21,352 bases of DNA, taken from assembly GCA_964453575.1 (NCBI GenBank), contig CAYVRW010000036.1:1-21352 (forward strand). The letters are read 5' to 3'. Made by a program: the position numbers and the translations under genes. The number at the start of each line of letters is the position of its first letter. Within the stretch, counting starts at the first letter, position 1. Under the pieces are notes generated by a model that searched no databases, was not told where the DNA came from, and worked only from the letters and a program-made list of their open reading frames with translations. This document shows, in pieces, positions 1 through 8,300 of this stretch. Origin of the DNA: JABDBK01 sp964453575. GTDB taxonomy: Bacteria > Pseudomonadota > Gammaproteobacteria > DSM-16500.

Positions 1-947
1 GATTGATAGCTTTCTTCTTCATCTAATCCTTGTTCGCGGAAAAAATGAAAAACATCAAGAAAATTCGCGCCTTCTTCAGCCATATTAACGCCAATAATTC
101 GATTCATAAGACGTTTGAGCCGCTTGGGATAGGCTGCAAAAGTAAACACTTCCGTGATAATGCCTAGCCCTTCTTGAGTGATGGTCGATGAAGGCGGTCC
201 TTTGCTTAAAAAAGTGCAAGTGGGTTGCGCAAGACCATTAAGTGTAGATCCTAGATGTACCCAGCCTTCATGCACTTCGAATGTTTTGATTTCGCGCTCA
301 CTAAACTGCATATTGTCGCGAATTTTAATACGCTCCGCACCTGCTGCCGCATCAGCCACGATACCGTCACTTAATTCAACGCGTATATTATGATTTTTGT
401 CTGTGAAATAATTACTAAGTCGTTCACCAAGTATTTGCACCGTTTCTTCGCTAGTATACACTTTGCTGTCGGCGTCAGTGATCACTTGATCTTTAATATT
501 CATAAGTGTTTGGTTAACTAAAGCAGCTAAATCTTTTAACGTGGGTGCACCTACATGAAAAGCATCTTCGGAACTGCCATATAACTCTTGAGAAATTTCT
601 GTAAATTTTTCTGTGCCGCGCCATAGCAACAATTCGACGACGCGAGTGTACTCATGACACATGCGTGACATAATGCTGCCTACGCCGCTGAATTGGCCTA
701 GGGTACGACGAATGCTGCGTTCAATTTCATGAAACTCTTGCATTTTTTTGAAGGGGTCAAATTGCAGCGGGTTTTTTCGTTGGTAGTATTCTGCATCAAT
801 TTCAGGAAGTTTTTTACATTTGGATTTAAAAAACTTGCTTTGTATATGGCTGTCCCATTTAATGCTATCAAGTATGCGTATAGGTTTTTGGGCTGCCACG
901 ATTCGTTCAGAAATATCAAAAATGACTTGCTGGTAGTCGCTTAACAT
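1..947 (-). CDS. DUF1704 / QEGLA-motif metallopeptidase-like protein, 3' end outside window
   Basis: An open minus-strand frame of 315 codons runs off the left edge, so the C-terminus is missing. The product resembles the proteins annotated as flavohemoglobin expression-modulating QEGLA-motif proteins (DUF1704). Residues 226-231 read HEGWVH, an HExxH zinc-binding motif, and residues 258-262 read QEGLG, the family signature whose Glu is the expected third zinc ligand. From family knowledge, eukaryotic DUF1704 members include a tubulin tyrosine carboxypeptidase; the bacterial substrate is unknown. I see no signal peptide or membrane segment. The start at 947 is chosen because AGGA ends six bases upstream; an in-frame ATG at 953 has that AGG directly against it and is less likely. 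The gene follows fis on the same strand, separated by a REP-like hairpin, so co-transcription is uncertain. Confidence 0.8.
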   Translation of the reverse strand, partial: MLSDYQQVIFDISERIVAAQKPIRILDSIKWDSHIQSKFFKSKCKKLPEIDAEYYQRKNPLQFDPFKKMQEFHEIERSIRRTLGQFSGVGSIMSRMCHEYTRVVELLLWRGTEKFTEISQELYGSSEDAFHVGAPTLKDLAALVNQTLMNIKDQVITDADSKVYTSEETVQILGERLSNYFTDKNHNIRVELSDGIVADAAAGAERIKIRDNMQFSEREIKTFEVHEGWVHLGSTLNGLAQPTCTFLSKGPPSSTITQEGLGIITEVFTFAAYPKRLKRLMNRIIGVNMAEEGANFLDVFHFFREQGLDEEESYQ

Positions 948-1013
948 AATCATCCTGAAAAATGCTTGTTAGATTCATAGTAACAGGAAGTTGCTTAGAT
1001 GAACAAGCATGCT

Positions 1014-1044
1014 GTAGGGTGGGCAAGCTCTTTGCCCACCCTAC
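1014..1044. repeat. REP-like palindrome, copy 1
   Basis: A perfect inverted repeat with 13-bp arms (GTAGGGTGGGCAA at 1014-1026 and its complement at 1032-1044) and a 5-base loop. It lies 22 bases beyond the fis stop. Neither strand has a T-run after the stem, so it is not a canonical intrinsic terminator. The GGTGGGCA/TGCCCACC core recurs at 5289-5314 and 8403-8434, which marks it as a dispersed repeat. It may still block exonucleases or weakly terminate fis transcription. Confidence 0.85.
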
Positions 1045-1065
1045 ATTTATTTTCGAGGATTAAGA

Positions 1066-1335
1066 TTACAACATCGCAAATTTTTTCAACATCGTACGCA
1101 GCGTTCCTCTAGATATTCCCAGCATGCGCGCAGCTTCTGATTGGTTATTGCGTGTAATTTTCATGACGATAGACAACAGTGGTTCTTCAACTTCATCTAA
1201 GAAAAAGTCGTAAACATGTTTAGGTTCTTCGCCTTTTAAATTCGCGAAATAATGAACCATGATTTGCGCAACATTTTCGCGTAATGTTACTTGTTGTACT
1301 GTTTCTGTAGCGGTTTGATCTTTTTTAGGTTCCAT
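1066..1335 (-). CDS. fis: Fis nucleoid-associated DNA-binding protein
   Basis: This 89-residue protein is Fis, a homodimeric nucleoid protein that bends DNA, activates stable-RNA promoters and assists site-specific recombination. The C-terminal helix-turn-helix (about residues 64-85, NQSEAARMLGISRGTLRTMLKK) is nearly identical to that of E. coli Fis, and the preceding helices (EVEEPLLSIVMKITRNN) also match. The variable N-terminus is somewhat shorter than in the 98-residue E. coli protein. A strong AAGGAAAG ribosome site precedes the ATG at 1335. In E. coli fis follows dusB; here it lies 40 bases after a TraR/DksA-like zinc-finger gene on the same strand, so the two are probably transcribed together from the promoter at 1633-1660. 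Confidence 0.95.
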   Translation of the reverse strand: MEPKKDQTATETVQQVTLRENVAQIMVHYFANLKGEEPKHVYDFFLDEVEEPLLSIVMKITRNNQSEAARMLGISRGTLRTMLKKFAML

Positions 1336-1375
1336 AAAATCTTTCCTTGAGGTAGATAGTTTTTAAGTTTTAAAA

Positions 1376-1600
1376 TTAATAATCAGCAAATAAAGACTTG
1401 CGTCTTTCTGTTTCTTGAGCGCAACTTATGCAAAATTGAAACCCTAGCTGGCGGCGTGCCATGGGTATTTCTTCACCACATTCTTTGCATTCTTTGGTAA
1501 TAATAAAATTAGCTTGGTTAGTATTTTGTTGTCGGTGGCCAAGCGCTGCCTCAATTGCATTGGTAATGTAAGCATTTGCAATATCTGCTTCATCAGCCAT
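1376..1600 (-). CDS. TraR/DksA-family C4 zinc-finger protein
   Basis: A 74-residue protein with four zinc-ligand cysteines, C38-x2-C41 and C57-x2-C60, in the context CKECGEEIPMARRQ and FCISCAQETERR. This is the TraR/DksA zinc finger. The N-terminal coiled coil of full-length DksA (about 150 residues) is absent, so it resembles the short TraR/YbiI type. TraR-like proteins bind RNA polymerase through the secondary channel and mimic DksA with ppGpp; whether this one does is inference. The start at 1600 is preferred because AGAGGT lies six bases upstream; an in-frame ATG at 1618 would add MKREVN and has no better site. The gene is placed between rsmE and fis and has its own near-consensus promoter. 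Confidence 0.85.
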   Translation of the reverse strand: MADEADIANAYITNAIEAALGHRQQNTNQANFIITKECKECGEEIPMARRQLGFQFCISCAQETERRKSLFADY

Positions 1601-1632
1601 ATTTACCTCTCTTTTCAAATAAAATGGGGGTC

Positions 1633-1660
1633 ATTATACTAGAAATAAAAAAAATGCCAA
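1633..1660 (-). promoter_or_regulatory. sigma70 promoter for the TraR/DksA-like gene and fis
   Basis: Read on the minus strand, TTGGCA (1660-1655) is followed after 16 bases by a perfect TATAAT (1638-1633). The expected start of transcription is near 1626, leaving a leader of about 26 bases before the ATG at 1600. The bases after the -10 read GACCCCC, a GC-rich discriminator of the kind found at ppGpp/DksA-sensitive promoters. The -35 abuts the rsmE stop codon, so the promoter fills the intergenic gap. Confidence 0.7.
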
Positions 1661-1662
1661 CC

Positions 1663-2397
1663 CTAACCCATATCTCCGAAATAACATTGTAAAGCCGTGA
1701 TGGCAGCAACAGCAGCAGTTTCAGTGCGCAAAATGCGAGGACCAAGGTTCAGCGGTAAAAAATGATGTGCTTTGGTCAATATTATTTCATTTTCACTTAA
1801 GCCCCCTTCAGGGCCTATCAATAACACCGCGGGTAGTGTCTTATTTAATTGCATAGTGTGCAGCTTTTGATCTGCATGCGGAGATAACACAAAGCGGGAT
1901 GATGATGGGATAACGGGCAGTGCATCAGCTAGTGTGGTCGGTGTCAGAATATCAGGAATGCGATTGCGGCCGCATTGTTCTGCTGCACTTACGCTGATGG
2001 CTTGCCAGTGTTCCAGTCGTTTGCTTAACCTTTCTTGATCCAATTTGACATTACAACGTTCGGTAAATAAGGGAATAATTTTTTTTACGCCTAACTCAAC
2101 TGCTTTTTGTATGGTATAGTCCATTTTTTCGCCACGAGAAATGCCTTGAGCTAACCATAAATTCAGAGGTGACTCTGTTTCTTTAGCATTAAATTCGCCG
2201 ATCTGAACCTCTACCGCTTTTTTGGTAATGGCATGAACAGTTGCAGCATATTCGCCGCCCGTGCCATTAAAAATAATAAGTTTGTCCCCTTCTTTGGCGC
2301 GCAGTACCCGTGACAGATGATGGCTTGCTTCTGCAGCTAGTGTTAGGGCAATGCCTTCTTTAAGAGTAGCGTTTTGGAAAATACGCGGTATAGACAT
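1663..2397 (-). CDS. rsmE: 16S rRNA m3U1498 methyltransferase RsmE
   Basis: RsmE methylates N3 of U1498 in the 30S subunit using SAM. The 244-residue product is the usual length (E. coli 243). It has an N-terminal PUA-like RNA-binding domain (about 1-75) and a C-terminal SPOUT trefoil-knot domain with the family motifs KMDYTIQKAVELG (91-103), EQCGR (140-144), GPEGGLSENE (195-204) and LGPRILRTETA (218-228). The start at 2397 (MSIPRIF) is chosen over an in-frame ATG at 2442 because the longer form would overlap the upstream ferredoxin by about 40 bases, and because RsmE proteins normally begin like this. The gap to the ferredoxin stop is only 4 bases, which indicates one operon and likely translational coupling. 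Confidence 0.95.
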   Translation of the reverse strand: MSIPRIFQNATLKEGIALTLAAEASHHLSRVLRAKEGDKLIIFNGTGGEYAATVHAITKKAVEVQIGEFNAKETESPLNLWLAQGISRGEKMDYTIQKAVELGVKKIIPLFTERCNVKLDQERLSKRLEHWQAISVSAAEQCGRNRIPDILTPTTLADALPVIPSSSRFVLSPHADQKLHTMQLNKTLPAVLLIGPEGGLSENEIILTKAHHFLPLNLGPRILRTETAAVAAITALQCYFGDMG

Positions 2398-2401
2398 AAC
2401 A

Positions 2402-2749
2402 TCAGCCTTTATTAAGCATATAGGCTTGGACAGGAACACCATTAATTAAATGTTCTTGAATGATGCGTTCTAACACAGGAGGTGTGCAAGAGTGATACCA
2501 AACGCCTTCAGGATAAACAACGGCAATAGGGCCGCTGCAACAAACACGTAAACAATTGGCTTTGGTACGATAAATGCCATGTTCGGACAAGCCCAATTCA
2601 TCAAGACGATTTTTCAGGTATTCCCAAGCGATTAATCCCGTCTCTTTATCACAACATTTGGGCTTAGTTTGGTCACAACATAAAAAAATATGGCGCTTGA
2701 TTTGATCTAAGCCAAGTTTTGCTACGCGATTTTTAAGTTCATCATTCAT
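2402..2749 (-). CDS. thioredoxin-like [2Fe-2S] ferredoxin
   Basis: The 115-residue protein matches the thioredoxin-fold [2Fe-2S] ferredoxin family (COG3411 type). Cysteines fall at 24/25, 32/33, 66, 70/71 and 88. The C-terminal CLRVCCSGPIAVVYPEGVWY (66-85) is the family's signature: Cys-x3-Cys, then a GP-x-VVYPEGVWY strand. Four of these cysteines should hold the cluster. It would be a cytoplasmic electron carrier whose partner is not known. It is the first gene of the leftward cluster and is followed after 4 bases by rsmE. No clear Shine-Dalgarno precedes the ATG. The doubled cysteines (CC at 24-25, 32-33 and 70-71) make ligand assignment ambiguous from sequence alone. Confidence 0.88.
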   Translation of the reverse strand: MNDELKNRVAKLGLDQIKRHIFLCCDQTKPKCCDKETGLIAWEYLKNRLDELGLSEHGIYRTKANCLRVCCSGPIAVVYPEGVWYHSCTPPVLERIIQEHLINGVPVQAYMLNKG

Positions 2750-2790
2750 ATGGGCTATTGTATATGTGGCGAAAATCTTTGCAATCGAAT

Positions 2791-2799
2791 ATCATACCA
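2791..2799 (-). promoter_or_regulatory. extended -10 promoter candidate for the ferredoxin-rsmE operon
   Basis: On the minus strand the sequence reads TGGTATGAT, an extended -10 element (TGn plus TATGAT). Transcription would begin near 2784, about 35 bases before the ATG at 2749. No convincing -35 is present, which is tolerated by extended -10 promoters. Confidence 0.4.
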
Positions 2800-2830
2800 C
2801 CCTGCAAAAAAAGAGGCGTAAGTACAAATT

Positions 2831-4150
2831 ATGGGCAAACTTTACATTCAGACACATGGCTGTCAAATGAACGAATACGATTCGACCAAAATGGCCGATG
2901 TTTTGTTAGCTTCACATCAATTAGAAAAAACACAAAATCCTGAAGAAGCAGATGTATTGTTGTTAAACACATGCTCTATTCGTGAAAAAGCCCAAGATAA
3001 AGTCTACTCCGAGCTTGGTCGATTGCGCGACCTAAAGGTGAAACATCCGCATATGATTATTGGTGTAGGTGGTTGTGTGGCAAGTCAAGAAGGGGCCGCG
3101 ATTTTAGAAAGAGCACCTTATGTGGATATGATTTTTGGCCCGCAAACCTTGCATCGTCTAGGTGAAATGGTGAGCGAAGTTAAAACGCGCCGCAATCCTG
3201 TGGTGGATGTTAGTTTTCCTGAGATTGAAAAGTTTGACCGCCTGCCTGAACCGCGAGCTGACGGGCCCAGCGCCTATGTTTCTATTATGGAAGGCTGCAG
3301 CAAATATTGCAGTTTTTGCGTAGTACCTTATACACGCGGTGAAGAAATCAGCCGCCCGTTTGATGATGTGTTGGCTGAAATTGCCGCGCTTGCAAGTCAG
3401 GGTGTGCGCGAAATTCATTTGTTAGGTCAAAATGTGAATGATTATCGCGGCCCTATGCATGAAGGCGGCATAGCTGATTTGGCGTTACTGATTCAATACA
3501 CAGCGGCCATCGAAGGCGTGCTGCGTATACGTTTTACCACCTCGCACCCTGTGGCATTTTCAAATAACTTGATTCAAGCCTATGCCGAGGTGCCGGCGCT
3601 TGCTAATCATTTACATTTGCCGGTACAAAGTGGTTCTGATCGTATATTAGCTGCAATGAAGCGGGGTTATACGGTATTAGAATTTAAATCTAAGATTCGT
3701 CGTTTGCGTAAAGTTAGACCCACGATTAGCATCAGTTCGGATTTTATTGTTGGATTTCCTGGTGAAACCGAAGCTGATTTTGAAGATACCATGAATTTAA
3801 TTCATGATATTGGTTTTGATAATGCCTATAGTTTTATTTATAGCCCGCGTCCAGGTACGCCTGCCGCCCAATTACCCGATAACGTATCCATGGATGTGAA
3901 AAAACAGCGGTTGGCCGTTTTGCAGCAACGTTTATTGTTGAATGCAAAACGGATTAGTGACGCCATGATAGGTACCATAGAGCCTATTTTAGTGATAGGG
4001 CCATCGAAAAAAGACCCTCATGAGCTGTCAGGTCGTACAGAAAATAATCGAGTTGTTAATTTTAAAGGTACTCCTGATATGATTGGCAAGCTTGTTCCAG
4101 TAAGGGTTACTGAAGTAAGGACAAATTCATTACGTGGGGAAGTGTGGTAG
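2831..4150 (+). CDS. miaB: tRNA-2-methylthio-N6-isopentenyladenosine synthase MiaB
   Basis: MiaB is a radical-SAM methylthiotransferase that adds the 2-methylthio group to i6A37 of tRNAs reading UNN codons. The 439-residue product has the standard order: an N-terminal MTTase domain with cluster cysteines C11 (HGCQMNEYDS), C48 (NTCSIREKA) and C82 (GGCVASQEG); a radical-SAM core with C156-x3-C160-x2-C163 (EGCSKYCSFCVVPYTRG); and a C-terminal TRAM domain (about 376-439). All expected ligands are present. The start at 2831 is the only good choice, since an in-frame stop lies at 2819-2821; the nearest purine-rich site (GAGG) is about 14 bases upstream and is unusually far. It is transcribed divergently from the ferredoxin operon. 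Confidence 0.97.
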   Translation: MGKLYIQTHGCQMNEYDSTKMADVLLASHQLEKTQNPEEADVLLLNTCSIREKAQDKVYSELGRLRDLKVKHPHMIIGVGGCVASQEGAAILERAPYVDMIFGPQTLHRLGEMVSEVKTRRNPVVDVSFPEIEKFDRLPEPRADGPSAYVSIMEGCSKYCSFCVVPYTRGEEISRPFDDVLAEIAALASQGVREIHLLGQNVNDYRGPMHEGGIADLALLIQYTAAIEGVLRIRFTTSHPVAFSNNLIQAYAEVPALANHLHLPVQSGSDRILAAMKRGYTVLEFKSKIRRLRKVRPTISISSDFIVGFPGETEADFEDTMNLIHDIGFDNAYSFIYSPRPGTPAAQLPDNVSMDVKKQRLAVLQQRLLLNAKRISDAMIGTIEPILVIGPSKKDPHELSGRTENNRVVNFKGTPDMIGKLVPVRVTEVRTNSLRGEVW

Positions 4151-4153
4151 AAT
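4145..4153 (+). promoter_or_regulatory. extended -10 promoter candidate for the first efflux locus
   Basis: TGGTAGAAT fits TGn plus TAGAAT and overlaps the miaB stop codon. It would start transcription about 28 bases before the adaptor ATG at 4188. The -35 region is weak, so readthrough from miaB could be the main source of message instead. Confidence 0.3.
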
Positions 4154-4187
4154 AACTGTCTAATCTATCTGCTAAAGAATAAAACCC

Positions 4188-5288
4188 ATGATCACAAAGA
4201 AACGCATCATAGTTGTTCTCATTCTTATCATTGGGGTGTTTTTTTTCACACGCAACTATTTTCATCAAAAAAAATCCATTTCTGTTCCCGCAGTTTCGGT
4301 GACAACGACTAAGGTGATTCAAAAAGATGTTACTTTAACCACCCAGGCAATAGGTAATGTTCAACCTACTGTTACTGTTGCCATTAAATCGCGTGTAGAA
4401 GGCCAGTTATTATCAGTAGGATTTAAGGAAGGCGAATATGTTAAAGAAGGACAAATTATTTTTAAAATCGATGCTCACCCTTACGAAGTGGCATTAGATC
4501 AAGCCAAGGCTAATTTGGCGCGTGACCAGGCACAACTGGAAAATTTACACAAATTAAACCTGCGTTACGGCGAACTAGTTAAAAAAGGTTATATTTCAAA
4601 ACAAGACCATGATGCCTCAAAAGCCAATGTGAAAGCACAGGAAGCAACGGTGCTGGCTGATAAGTCTTTGGTTGCAAATGCCGAATTGAATTTAAGTTAT
4701 TGTACTGTTCACGCACCCATCAGTGGACGCACCGGAAATTTATTGGTTAATCAAGGCAACCTTATTAAAGCTAATGAAAATGCACCCCTAGTCGTTATTC
4801 ATCAAATTAAACCCATTTATGTGGCTTTCTCCTTGCCGGAAACGCAACTGGAAGCCATAAAAAAAGCAGCAAATCATGGGGAAGTGAATGTAACGATCCA
4901 AACTAAAAACTCAAGCACAAAATTAGCTGCAACCTTAAGTTTTATTGACAACAGCGTCGATAAAAATACCGGAATGATTTTGTTAAAAGCCCAATATGCC
5001 AATAGTCATGAAGAAATTTGGCCAGGTCAATATGTGGATGTCACCCTGCCTCTTGCGGAAATAAAAAACGCATTATTATTGCCAACGCGTGCTATTCAAG
5101 AAGGCCCTGAAGGTTCTTATGTTTTCATCGTCAATAAAGATTCGACTGTTTCGTTAACGCCTATAAAATTAGGGGCTTTAGTAAAAGATAATATGACGAT
5201 TGTGAATGATTTGCCTACAGGCACTACTGTTGTGGTAACAGGCCAGTCACAATTGATTGATGGAAGTAAAGTGGAGAGAAGAATGTAA
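4188..5288 (+). CDS. RND efflux periplasmic adaptor (membrane fusion protein)
   Basis: This 366-residue protein is the periplasmic adaptor of an RND efflux pump. An N-terminal hydrophobic anchor (about residues 6-21) follows a short basic start. The body has the usual adaptor order: first half of the lipoyl/biotinyl-like domain (about 60-95, KSRVEGQLLSVGFKEGEYVKEGQ), an alpha-helical hairpin (about 100-165), the second lipoyl half (CTVHAPISGRTGN), a beta-barrel domain, and a membrane-proximal domain ending near VVVTGQSQLIDGSKVE. It most resembles MdtA-type adaptors. The pump gene follows after 38 bases that contain a REP-like palindrome starting at the adaptor stop codon. No outer-membrane channel gene is adjacent, so the pair must borrow one, perhaps the lipoprotein at 19232-20713. 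Confidence 0.93.
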   Translation: MITKKRIIVVLILIIGVFFFTRNYFHQKKSISVPAVSVTTTKVIQKDVTLTTQAIGNVQPTVTVAIKSRVEGQLLSVGFKEGEYVKEGQIIFKIDAHPYEVALDQAKANLARDQAQLENLHKLNLRYGELVKKGYISKQDHDASKANVKAQEATVLADKSLVANAELNLSYCTVHAPISGRTGNLLVNQGNLIKANENAPLVVIHQIKPIYVAFSLPETQLEAIKKAANHGEVNVTIQTKNSSTKLAATLSFIDNSVDKNTGMILLKAQYANSHEEIWPGQYVDVTLPLAEIKNALLLPTRAIQEGPEGSYVFIVNKDSTVSLTPIKLGALVKDNMTIVNDLPTGTTVVVTGQSQLIDGSKVERRM

Positions 5289-5318
5289 GGTGGGCAAAAC
5301 GCAGCGTGCCCACCCTAC
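5285..5318. repeat. REP-like palindrome, copy 2, between adaptor and pump genes
   Basis: GTAAGGTGGGCA (5285-5296) and TGCCCACCCTAC (5307-5318) form 12-base arms with one mismatch around a 10-base loop containing GCAGCG. The core is the same as in copies 1 and 3. It starts at the adaptor stop codon and ends 8 bases before the pump start codon, so it occupies the place where the ribosome-binding site should be. Confidence 0.85.
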
Positions 5319-5326
5319 TTTAACTT

Positions 5327-8300
5327 ATGAACATATGCGCACCTTTCATAGAACGCCCTGTAATGACGACGCTCGTCATGATTGCTATTTTATTGTTCGG
5401 CATCTTAGGTTATAAAAATTTACCCGTAAGTGATCTGCCAAACGTGGATTTTCCTACTATTCAAGTAAATGCAAGCTTGCCTGGTGCAAGTCCTGAAACC
5501 ATGGCAAATTCGATTGCAACGCCGCTAGAACGACAGTTTTCTACGATTGCAGGCATAGATTCCATGACATCTAGCAGTACCTCAGGAAATGTGTCTATCA
5601 TTTTGCAATTTGGTTTAGACCGCGACATTGATAAAGCTGCAGCCGATGTGCAAGCTGCGATAAGCAGCACATCACGGCAATTACCCAAAGATATGCCTGG
5701 TCAGCCTACCTATAGAAAAGTAAACCCAGCGGAATCGCCTATCCTTTATTTAGCACTTTCTTCAAAAACATTGCCTTTATCCGAGGTCAATACGTATGCC
5801 GAAACGTTTCTTGCGCAACGCATTTCAACGATAAGCGGTGTGGCTCAAGTCAATGTGTATGGTTCACAAAAATATGCTGTTCGCATTGAGTTAGACCCTA
5901 ATTTGCTTGCGGCACGCAATGTGAGTGTTAATGAAGTTTCTGAAGCTATTGCACGTAATAATGTTAATTTGCCAACAGGCAGCCTTAGCAATGCAGCCCA
6001 ATCATTTTTAATTCAGGCAGAAGGACAATTACTCGATGATAATGCTTATCGTAACTTAATTGTAGCATATCGTAATGGAGCACCCATACGGCTGCAAGAA
6101 TTTGCGAATGTCTACAACAGTATAGAAAATACCAAATCAGCCAGTTGGTTTAATGATAAGCGTGCGATTATTTTAGCAATACAACGTCAGCCAGGAAGTA
6201 ATACGATAGCTGTCGTTGATAATATTAAAAAAATATTACCGCAATTTGAAGTAGAGTTACCCAAAGGCATTCAATTTGATATCGTTTATGATCGTTCGGT
6301 ATCCATTCGTCATTCTGTCGATGAAGTTAAATTTACGTTAACACTAGCAAGCATTTTAGTAGTGTTAGTGATTTTCTTATTTTTACGCAGTATTCGCAGC
6401 ACTTTTATTCCAGCATTAGCATTGCCCATGTCACTTTTTGGCACGTTTGCTTGGATGTATTGTTTAAAATTCAGTATAAATAATCTGACATTGCTTTCTT
6501 TGACCTTAGTAGTTGGGTTTGTGATTGATGATGCTATTGTGATGTTAGAAAACATAGTACGTCATTGGGAAAGGGGCAAATCACCTTTTGCAGCAGCGCT
6601 AGAAGGATCGAAAGAAGTTGGATTTACTATTGTCTCCATGACGATTTCACTTGCTGCAGTGTTTATTCCCGTATTGTTTATGGGCGGCATCATGGGGCGT
6701 TTGTTTCATGAATTCTCAGTAACCATTTGTATTGCCATTTTACTTTCCGGATTGATTGCGCTTACATTTACTCCCATGCTTTGTGCAAAGTTATTACCAG
6801 AACAACATAGACGATTAGATTTGCCATGGATGTTATGGTCAGAGCGTGTATTTAAGACTATGCTTGCATGGTACGAAAAGACTTTAAAAGCAGCCCTTTT
6901 GCATCATAAATTTGTTTTCGGGTTGTTTATTATTACTTTTGTACTGACCATTGTGTTGTATGCCATGGTTCCCAAAGGATTTTTACCCAGCGAAGATACA
7001 GGACAGCTGTTTGCATTTACTGAAACAGACCCTGCGACTTCATTTATTGCCATGTCTGAAACACAACAGAAAGCTGCAACCTTGATTGGAAAACATCCTG
7101 ATGTAGCAGCGGTGGTGTCCTCAGTAGGGTCGGGGGGTGCGAGTGGTGCTGCGAATTCAGGCCGGTTATTTATACGACTTAAGCCTGAAGATCAAAGAGA
7201 AAAGAGCGCAGATGAAATTATACAGGACTTACGCCCAGAGCTTGCAAAAATACCTGGCGTGCATATTTATTTACAAAATAGTCCCAGTTTGCGTGTAGGC
7301 GGTCAAGCTAGCAAAAGCCCATATCAGTTTACTTTACAAGACAGTAACATGGCCGAGCTGACTTATTGGTCTACTATTTTTAGAAATAAAATAGCTGCGC
7401 TGCCATGGGTTTCCGATGTGACAACTGATTTACAGTTTACCGGCCCGCAGGTGCAATTACACATTGATAGAGATAAAGCAGCAGCTTTAGGGATTACGAT
7501 TGAACAATTAGAAAGTACGTTATACAGCGCATTTGGCGGCAAGCAGGTAGCTGCTATGTATACGCCGGTTGATACTTATAAAGTAATCATGGAATTAAAA
7601 CCTGAATATCAAAATGATCAAAATGCTTTGGCAAAACTTTATATTCGTTCCAGCAATGGAAATCTGGTGCCGCTTGCAGCTATTGCTACTTTAAAACAAG
7701 GTACCGGCCCGCAAAGTGTGACGCATCAAGGGCAGCTGCCTTCGGTCACCATATCGTTTGCATTAAAACCAGGTGTATCGTTAGGCCAGGCAGTGGATGA
7801 GATTGAAACTCTTAAAAACAGTTTGCAATTACCAGATACCTTGACGACTAATTTTCAAGGAACTGCGGCAGCTTTTAAATCTTCATTACAAGGCTTTGGC
7901 TGGTTATTCTTGATTGCGATCATAGTTGTTTATCTTGTGTTAGGCATATTGTATGAAAGCTTTATTCATCCGCTGACTATTTTGTCAGGATTGCCATCTG
8001 CAGGTGTAGGTGCATTAGTGATGCTGCTTATATTTGGCTATGATCTTAATTTATATTCATTCATTGGTATTATTATGTTGATTGGCATTGTGAAAAAGAA
8101 TGCTATTATGATGGTTGATTTTGCCTTAAATGAAAAAAGGAAGAAGAATGTTTCTTCTTATGAGGCCATTTATCAAGCATGCATGGTGCGTTTCAGGCCT
8201 ATTATGATGACGACAATGGCAGCGATTATGGGAACGCTACCTATTGCTCTTGCTTTTGGCGCAGGGTCTGAAGCAAGAAGACCATTGGGTATTGCTGTAG

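Noticed and set aside
178..944. Several 70-75-codon frames on both strands over the left edge (178-393, 698-919, 729-944).
   Set aside because: They lie inside the long QEGLA-family frame in other phases and show no family resemblance.
1014..1044. Intrinsic terminator after fis.
   Set aside because: The stem is strong but no T-run follows on either strand, and the same core recurs elsewhere as a dispersed repeat.
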